Shown here: positions 58,821 through 64,000 of the stretch, in pieces
Numbering within the stretch: position 1 is the stretch's first letter
How the letters are laid out: every line of letters starts with the position of its first letter
Origin: DASPWV01 sp046726375
Lineage (GTDB): Bacteria > Acidobacteriota > Vicinamibacteria > Vicinamibacterales > UBA2999
Assembly: GCA_046726375.1 (NCBI GenBank)
Contig: JBKPAJ010000124.1
Coordinates: forward strand, 37,061-101,060
Reading direction: 5' to 3'
DNA: 64,000 nt
The notes under the pieces: model-generated
What the model saw: the letters and a program-made list of their open reading frames with translations, nothing else
Told to the model about the DNA's origin: nothing
Databases searched by the model: none
Program-made: the position numbers and the translations under genes

Positions 58821-60575
58821 ATGAGCACTCATATCGAGGATGCCGTTGGCGGAGGGCGATTCCTCACGCAGCCGCTTCAGGCGGACGAGATTTTCACCCG
58901 CGAAGAGCTGAGCGAAGAACAGCGGCTGTTCGGGCAAACCGCCGCCGAGTTCATGCGCAACGAGGTGCTGCCGCGCGAACAGGACCTCTACGCGCACGAC
59001 TGGAATCTCACGCGCGAGCTGCTGCGGCGCGCCGCGGCGCTCGATCTCACGCGTCTTGAAATCCCCGAGGCGTACGGAGGCCTCGGGCTCGACAAAATCA
59101 GTGCGGCGTACGTCGGCGAGCAGATCGCCGCCAATCCTTCGTTCGCCGGCTCGCTCGGCGCGCACACTTCGATCGGCACGCTGCCCATCGTCTATTTCGG
59201 CAATGCGGAACAGAAAGCACGGTACCTCCCCAGGCTGGCAAGCGCGGAGATGGTGGGCGCCTATGCGCTGACGGAGCCGCAATCCGGTTCCGACGCCCTG
59301 GCGGCACGAACGACGGCACGGTTGAGCGAAGACGGCCGTCACTACGTGTTGAATGGCCAGAAGATGTGGATCACCAACGGCGGTTTCGCGGACCTCTTCA
59401 CGGTGTTCGCGAAAGTCGACGGCGACAAGTTCACGGCGTTTCTGGTCGAACGCTCGATGGGTGTGGTGAGCGGAAAAGACGAAGTCAAGCTTGGCCTCGA
59501 CGGCTCGTCGACCACGCCTTTGATGCTCGACAACGTCAAGGTGCCGGTCGAAAACGTGCTCGGCGCGATTGGCCAGGGTCACAAAGTTGCGTTCAATATT
59601 CTGAATCTTGGCAGGGCGAAGCTCGGCACGCGCAACATCACGGGCGCGAAGCGGGCGCTCAATAACGCGGTTGAATATGCCAGGAACCGGCGGCAGTTCG
59701 GCCGCCCCATCTGCGATTTTGGCCTTGTTGGCCAGAAGCTCGCCGAAATGGCGGTGCGCAGTTATGTCGGCGACGCCATGGTCTATCGCGCGCTTGGCGA
59801 CATCGATCGCGCGCTCGAAGCCGTGCCAGCCGATGACGGCGCGCGTGTGCTCAAGACGATTGAAGGCTTTGCCGTCGAGTGCTCGATCAACAAGGTCTGG
59901 ACCAGCGAGGCGCTTGCGTTCGCGGTGGACGAAGCGCTGCAGGTGTTTGGCGGCAACGGCTACTCGCGTGAGTTCCCTGTGGAGCGGGCCTATCGCGACG
60001 CGCGCATCACCCGCATCTACGAAGGCACCAACGAGATCAACAGGCTGATCATCCCGACGCGGTTGCTCAAACAAATGCCGGTGCTCTTCACCGCCGAGCG
60101 CGCCCAGCGCTTGCTCGAGGAGTCGGATGATGTTCCCTCCGACGGACCGCTCGCTGCTGAACACGCGTTGCTGCGGCAAGCCAAACGGCTGGGCACGGCG
60201 GCGCTCGGCTCCGCGGCAGCAGGGTATGGCGAGGGCCTCAAGGACGAGCAGGAGACGCTCGCGCATATCGCCGATGTCATCATCGAGGTCTACGCGATCG
60301 AGAGCGCCCTGGCGCGTACCGCGAAGCTGGCGCGACTACGCGCGGAGACACGCCCGAACGCGACCGATCTTGCGCGCGTTTATACAAGCGATGCCGCTGA
60401 TCGCATTGCGCACTCGAGCAAGCAGGTGAGCGCGGCATTGAGCGCGCGCGGGGTGTCGGCGCCGGGCTTCGCCGACGCGGTGGCGCGGCTCGCTTCACGG
60501 CCAAGCATCGATACCGTTTCAGCTCGCCGCCGTATTGCGGGCGAGGTGATCCGCGCGGGGCGATATCCCTGGTGA
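58821..60575 (+). CDS. Acyl-CoA dehydrogenase, very-long-chain (ACADVL/ACAD9) type
   Basis: A 584-residue protein, longer than four-domain ACADs because of a C-terminal helical extension, as in mitochondrial VLCAD and ACAD9. FAD-binding YALTEPQSGSDALAARTTA, WITNGGFADLFTVFAK and GRAKLGTRNITGAKRAL are present, as is the catalytic Glu in RIYEGTNEINRLI. It is predicted to oxidise long acyl-CoAs in the first beta-oxidation step. ATG 58821 matches the family; a much longer upstream frame is antisense to the SDR. It overlaps the next open frame by four bases if the longer methyltransferase start is used. Confidence 0.93.
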   Translation: MSTHIEDAVGGGRFLTQPLQADEIFTREELSEEQRLFGQTAAEFMRNEVLPREQDLYAHDWNLTRELLRRAAALDLTRLEIPEAYGGLGLDKISAAYVGEQIAANPSFAGSLGAHTSIGTLPIVYFGNAEQKARYLPRLASAEMVGAYALTEPQSGSDALAARTTARLSEDGRHYVLNGQKMWITNGGFADLFTVFAKVDGDKFTAFLVERSMGVVSGKDEVKLGLDGSSTTPLMLDNVKVPVENVLGAIGQGHKVAFNILNLGRAKLGTRNITGAKRALNNAVEYARNRRQFGRPICDFGLVGQKLAEMAVRSYVGDAMVYRALGDIDRALEAVPADDGARVLKTIEGFAVECSINKVWTSEALAFAVDEALQVFGGNGYSREFPVERAYRDARITRIYEGTNEINRLIIPTRLLKQMPVLFTAERAQRLLEESDDVPSDGPLAAEHALLRQAKRLGTAALGSAAAGYGEGLKDEQETLAHIADVIIEVYAIESALARTAKLARLRAETRPNATDLARVYTSDAADRIAHSSKQVSAALSARGVSAPGFADAVARLASRPSIDTVSARRRIAGEVIRAGRYPW

Positions 60576-60625
60576 TTCTCGCTGGCGATCGTGGGGCGCG
60601 CGGTTTAGCCGCGCCGTCAATCGCA

Positions 60626-61789
60626 ATGATTGCTACTGCTACGGTCACAGCACGCGGTGAAGAGCGTATTCGCAGCGGACACCCGTGGATTTATCGCAGC
60701 GACGTCGTCAGCGCCGCCGCTTCCGGCGGTGACGTTGTGGAAGTGCGCAACCTGCGGCGACGCATCCTCGGCCGCGCGTTCTTCAGCGATAAGTCGCAAA
60801 TCACGCTGCGGATGGTCGCGAGCGGCGACGTCGCCGTTGACGAAGCGTTCTGGCGGGCGCGCATCGCATCGGCCGTTGGTTTTCGCGCGTCGCTCGAGAT
60901 CGATGCGACCGCCTATCGGCTGGTCCACGCCGAAGCGGACCTGATCCCTTCGTTCATCGTCGATCGTTACGGGGACTACCTCGTGGTGCAGGCGTTGTCG
61001 CAGTCGACGGACCGGCTCCTCCCGATGTTCGTCCAAATCCTCGTCGAGCTGACCGGCGCGCGCGGCGTGCTCGCGCGCAACGACCCGCGCGTGCGGCTCC
61101 TCGAGGGCCTCGGGCAGCAGGTTGAAGTCGTGCACGGTGGGGTGCCGGAGCGTATCACGGCGACCGAAGGTCCGGTCGAGTACCAGGTCGATCCGTGGAA
61201 AGGCCAAAAAACCGGACTGTTTCTCGATCAGCGAGAAAATCGCGCGGCCGCGGCGCTTTATGCGCATGGTCGGCTGCTCGATTGCTTCAGTTACAACGGC
61301 GGCTTCGCGCTGCGCCTCGCGCAGCGTGCGACGACTGCGGAGGCCGTGGACATTTCCGCGGACGCCGTGGCGCATATCACGGAGAACGCGCATCGCAACG
61401 GCTTGACCAACCTCGAGGCACGAGAGGCGAACGTGTTCGACGAGCTGCGCCGGCTCGAGAAGGAGGGTGCGCGCTACGACACGATCGTGCTCGATCCCCC
61501 GGCGTTCGCGAAAAACAAGGCCTCGGTTCCGAAAGCGCTCGCCGGGTACAAGGACATCAATCTGCGCGCGCTGCGCCTGCTCAACCCCGATGGGTATCTC
61601 ATCACGTGCAGTTGTTCGTACAACGTCGACGAAGCCACGTTTGCCGAGGTAATTTACGAGGCATCGGTCGACAGCCACGTGCCGGTGACGGTGGTCGAGA
61701 AACGCATGCAGGGACGCGATCATCCGGTGCTGCTCGGCGTCCCGGAAACTTATTACCTCAAGTGCTTCATCCTGCGGCGAGTTGGTTAG
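60626..61789 (+). CDS. Class I SAM-dependent rRNA methyltransferase, RlmI-like
   Basis: A 387-residue protein with an N-terminal PUA domain (GHPWIYRSDV), then a Rossmann methyltransferase domain: GLFLDQRENR, LLDCFSYNGGFALRLA (SAM loop), and DPPAFAKNK followed by LITCSCSYNV. The last two carry the motif IV and cysteine motif of m5C methyltransferases of the RlmI (YccW, m5C1962 of 23S rRNA) family. ATG 60626 is preferred to GTG 60572. The 54 bases between hold a GCGCGG/CCGCGC hairpin at about 60598-60614 that looks like another palindromic repeat. Confidence 0.88.
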   Translation: MIATATVTARGEERIRSGHPWIYRSDVVSAAASGGDVVEVRNLRRRILGRAFFSDKSQITLRMVASGDVAVDEAFWRARIASAVGFRASLEIDATAYRLVHAEADLIPSFIVDRYGDYLVVQALSQSTDRLLPMFVQILVELTGARGVLARNDPRVRLLEGLGQQVEVVHGGVPERITATEGPVEYQVDPWKGQKTGLFLDQRENRAAAALYAHGRLLDCFSYNGGFALRLAQRATTAEAVDISADAVAHITENAHRNGLTNLEAREANVFDELRRLEKEGARYDTIVLDPPAFAKNKASVPKALAGYKDINLRALRLLNPDGYLITCSCSYNVDEATFAEVIYEASVDSHVPVTVVEKRMQGRDHPVLLGVPETYYLKCFILRRVG

Positions 61790-61909
61790 CGGTGCGAGGT
61801 AAAAGATGACGACGGCGAAGCGAATGGAGCTCGTGGTCGCCCGACGAAACCGGGGAGGTGTTTCGAGTATCCGTGCCGCGCGGTCAGTCGTCGCCGCGCT
61901 TGCCGACGC
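61790..61909. other. Intergenic stretch with no recognised feature
   Basis: No convincing coding, RNA or repeat signal. It may hold further eroded sequence of the kinase remnant that follows, but nothing recognisable could be read in any frame. Confidence 0.4.
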
Positions 61910-62140
61910 TTAGCCATCCGCACCGGGAATCGGCGAGCGCGACTCGCCCCGTAAAACCCCGTCGCATGCCGGGTAGCCCGAGTTCTCTAGAGCGCCGGCA
62001 AGCGCCGCGGTCACCTCCTCAGGCAGGACTTTGACCGCGATCTCGGGATTGAGCCGCGTGTCGGTCGCGCGATACACCATACCCATGCCGCGGCTGATTT
62101 CTTCTTCGGTTCGGTAATGGGACACAGTGCGGCCCATCAT
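61910..62140 (-). pseudogene. Remnant of a PknB-type serine/threonine protein kinase
   Basis: The first 45 residues read MMGRTVSHYRTEEEISRG, then MGMVYRATDTRLN and IAVKVLPEE, the start of bacterial Hanks-type kinases (glycine loop, then the ATP-binding lysine). The glycine loop is short by one residue and degenerate. After KVLPEEV the frame loses kinase character and stops at 61910, so the catalytic loop and DFG are absent. It is antisense to, and just upstream of, the TPP riboswitch. Confidence 0.65.
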
Positions 62141-62166
62141 CGCTGGATTGTCATAAGATGAAAGGT

Positions 62167-62250
62167 CACCGCCAGGGGTATCGGATTTAACTCCGATTGA
62201 GACAAACCCTTGGAACCTGATCCGGTTGAGACCGGCGGAGGGAGAGCGGA
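62167..62250 (+). promoter_or_regulatory. TPP riboswitch (THI-box) controlling thiC
   Basis: The conserved core is complete: CAGGGGT at 62173-62179, an ATCGGA/TCCGAT stem, TGAGA at 62198-62202, ACCCTTGGAACCTGATCCGG at about 62206-62225, a CCGG hairpin, and GGAGGGAG. Helix P1 can form from CCGC (62169-62172) and GCGG (62246-62249). The 3' end carries the thiC Shine-Dalgarno (GGAGGGAG, 62237-62244), and the ATG follows at 62252. TPP binding should therefore hide the ribosome site; no terminator fits in the remaining space. Confidence 0.93.
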
Positions 62251-62251
62251 T

Positions 62252-63832
62252 ATGGACTACGGCACCTCATTCCCCAATTCCAAGAAAGTCTACGAAGACG
62301 CGTCGGTGCAGACGCCGCATGGACCTGTGGCGATTCGCGTGCCGATGCGCGAGGTGAGCCTCTCGGGAGGCGAGTCGCCGGTCAGACTGTACGACACGAG
62401 CGGCCCCCAGGGACTCGATCCTCGTGCCGGCCTTCCAAAGCTGCGCGAGTCGTGGGTCGCCTCACGCCGAGGCCAGCCGGTCGTGACCCAACTCCACCAC
62501 GCGCGCCGCGGCGAGATCACGCCGGAGATGGAGTTCATCGCACGGCGCGAAGGACTGCCATCCGAGTTCATCCGATCGGAGGTTGCGCGCGGCCGCGCGA
62601 TCATTCCCGCCAATATCAATCACCTGGAGCTCGAGCCGATGATCATCGGGCGCAACTTCCTGGTGAAAATCAACGCCAACATCGGCAACTCCGCCGTGTC
62701 CTCGTCTATCGACGAAGAAGTCGAGAAGCTCCGCTGGGCGACGCTGTGGGGCGCAGACACGGCGATGGATTTATCCACAGGCAAGCAGATTCACGAGACC
62801 CGCGAGTGGATCGTGCGCAACTCGCCGGTGCCAATCGGTACGGTCCCGATCTATCAAGCGCTCGAGAAGGTGGGCGGCAAGCCCGAGGCGCTCACATGGG
62901 AGATCTATCGCGACACCATCGTTGAGCAGTGCGAGCAGGGTGTCGATTACTTCACGGTCCACGCGGGGGTGCTGCTTCGATTCATCCCGCTCACGGCGCG
63001 TCGGGTCACCGGCATCGTGTCACGCGGCGGATCGATCATCGCCAAGTGGTGCCTTGCGCATCACCAGGAGAATTTCCTTTACACGCGTTTCCGCGAATTG
63101 TGCGAGATCATGCGCGCCTACGACGTGTCGTTCTCGCTCGGCGACGGGCTGCGCCCGGGCTCGATTGCCGACGCCAACGACGAAGCACAATTCGCCGAGC
63201 TGAAAACGCAAGGCGAGTTGACGCGCATCGCGTGGGAATACGACGTGCAGGTGATGAACGAAGGTCCGGGACACATCCCGATGCACCTGATCCGGGAGAA
63301 CATGAAAAAGCAGTTGGAATGGTGCGACGAGGCCCCATTCTATACGTTGGGGCCGCTCACCACCGATGTCGCACCCGGCTACGACCACATTACGTCGGCG
63401 ATTGGCGCCGCCATGATCGGCTGGTACGGCACGGCCATGCTCTGCTACGTGACGCCCAAGGAGCATCTCGGTTTGCCGAACCGCGACGACGTCAAGGCGG
63501 GTGTGATTGCCTACAAGATCGCCGCGCATGCCGCCGATCTCGCAAAAGGGCACCCGCGTGCCCGCGAGTGGGACGATGCCTTGTCGAAAGCGCGATTCGA
63601 GTTCCGCTGGAACGATCAGTTCAACCTGTCGATGGATCCGGTCACCGCGCGCGCGTACCACGACGAAACGCTGCCCGCAGAGGGCGCGAAGGTCGCGCAC
63701 TTCTGCTCGATGTGCGGGCCGAAGTTCTGCAGCATGGAATTGACGCAGCAGGTGCGGCAGATGGCGGAAGAGGGGATGAAGGAAAAGTCAGAGGAGTTCA
63801 GGAAGGTCGGACAGATCTACGTAAAGCAGTGA
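62252..63832 (+). CDS. thiC: Phosphomethylpyrimidine synthase ThiC
   Basis: A 526-residue radical SAM enzyme that rearranges aminoimidazole ribotide to hydroxymethylpyrimidine phosphate for thiamine synthesis. Landmarks are HARRGEITPEMEFIA, IPANINHLELEPMIIG, NANIGNSAVSSSI, GADTAMDLSTG, MNEGPGHIPMH, and the C-terminal cluster motif CSMCGPKFCSM (C-x2-C-x4-C). ATG 62252 is the true start; an in-frame TTG at 62210 lies within riboswitch helices. The gene's stop codon is the first part of a long inverted repeat. Confidence 0.97.
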   Translation: MDYGTSFPNSKKVYEDASVQTPHGPVAIRVPMREVSLSGGESPVRLYDTSGPQGLDPRAGLPKLRESWVASRRGQPVVTQLHHARRGEITPEMEFIARREGLPSEFIRSEVARGRAIIPANINHLELEPMIIGRNFLVKINANIGNSAVSSSIDEEVEKLRWATLWGADTAMDLSTGKQIHETREWIVRNSPVPIGTVPIYQALEKVGGKPEALTWEIYRDTIVEQCEQGVDYFTVHAGVLLRFIPLTARRVTGIVSRGGSIIAKWCLAHHQENFLYTRFRELCEIMRAYDVSFSLGDGLRPGSIADANDEAQFAELKTQGELTRIAWEYDVQVMNEGPGHIPMHLIRENMKKQLEWCDEAPFYTLGPLTTDVAPGYDHITSAIGAAMIGWYGTAMLCYVTPKEHLGLPNRDDVKAGVIAYKIAAHAADLAKGHPRAREWDDALSKARFEFRWNDQFNLSMDPVTARAYHDETLPAEGAKVAHFCSMCGPKFCSMELTQQVRQMAEEGMKEKSEEFRKVGQIYVKQ

Positions 63833-63953
63833 ATCTGGAGATTTGAAGAGGTGGAGATTTGGAGAAAATCTGGAGTTCTTCAAATCTGGAGATCTTCAAA
63901 TTTTGAGATCACCAGAATTCTCCAAATCTCCACCTCTCGAGATCTCCAGATTC
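63831..63953. repeat. Long inverted repeat directly after thiC (CTGGAGATTTGG words)
   Basis: 63831-63866 and 63918-63953 are reverse complements at 33 of 36 positions. Inside, TCTGGAGATC near 63885 faces GATCACCAGA at 63907-63916 with one mismatch. The arms are built from the word (A)TCTGGAGAT and variants. No T-tract follows, but the structure could protect or end the thiC transcript. Confidence 0.8.
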
Positions 63954-64000
63954 GGGATCACTGACGTTCTCCCGCTCGCGCCGGCACAATCTGAACGACA

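Noticed and set aside
62210..62251. TTG start adding 14 residues to ThiC
   Set aside because: It lies inside the riboswitch core and lacks a Shine-Dalgarno, while ATG 62252 has GGAGGGAG upstream.

Overview
The window reads as a chromosomal stretch from a GC-rich, Gram-negative-type, meso-diaminopimelate-containing bacterium. Two things suggest Acidobacteriota, possibly the Vicinamibacterales: the mixture of gene families (a PASTA-tailed FtsI inside a full dcw cluster, a C4-zinc-ribbon protein beside RNase H, dnaG-rpoD, mutS2-larB, and a carboxypeptidase-regulatory/TPR protein) and the many intergenic repeats. This placement is an inference from gene content and was not tested by a search. No phage, CRISPR array, insertion sequence or plasmid functions were seen.

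Layout. 1-268: start of a YchF-like GTPase running off the left edge. 573-17516: a division/cell-wall (dcw) cluster, mraZ-rsmH-ftsL-ftsI-murE-murF-mraY-murD-ftsW-murG-murC-ftsQ-ftsA-ftsZ, behind a consensus-like promoter and a three-repeat MraZ operator; murB and ddl are absent from it. 17616-23747: a B12-binding radical SAM protein, a SpoVG-like small protein, PgeF, a DUF4242 protein, an exported PQQ-type beta-propeller, RNase H and a zinc-ribbon coiled-coil protein. 23850-30967: tRNA-Ile2(CAU), rpoD and dnaG (macromolecular synthesis operon), mutS2 and larB, all on the minus strand. 31026-43652: a GT2 glycosyltransferase, citrate synthase, lepA-lepB-DUF167-hutI-cyclodeaminase, then minus-strand yggS, a TPR protein, a DinG-like helicase and glyA.

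43760-60575 is an acyl-CoA/carboxylate metabolism island. It holds a CaiB-type CoA-transferase, two MFS carboxylate transporters, two SDRs, a thiolase, MaoC, FadJ/FadB, a PaaI thioesterase, an acyl-CoA ligase and two acyl-CoA dehydrogenases. One dehydrogenase closely resembles the dehydrogenase half of ACAD10/ACAD11, and an APH-type kinase resembling the other half is encoded nearby. Together these could form a route for 4-hydroxy-fatty-acid breakdown feeding beta-oxidation. 60626-63832: an RlmI-type methyltransferase, a kinase remnant, and a TPP riboswitch controlling thiC.

The most unusual signal is in the intergenic DNA. Many longer gaps carry their own family of degenerate short-word repeats arranged as large imperfect inverted repeats. 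Separately, a short palindrome (arms like CGCGGACC/GGTCCGCG around a TTYA or TAAA loop, often flanked by TGTAG) recurs. It forms the rpoD terminator with the stop codon in its loop, supplies the stop codon of the CaiB gene, and lies in frame inside mutS2.
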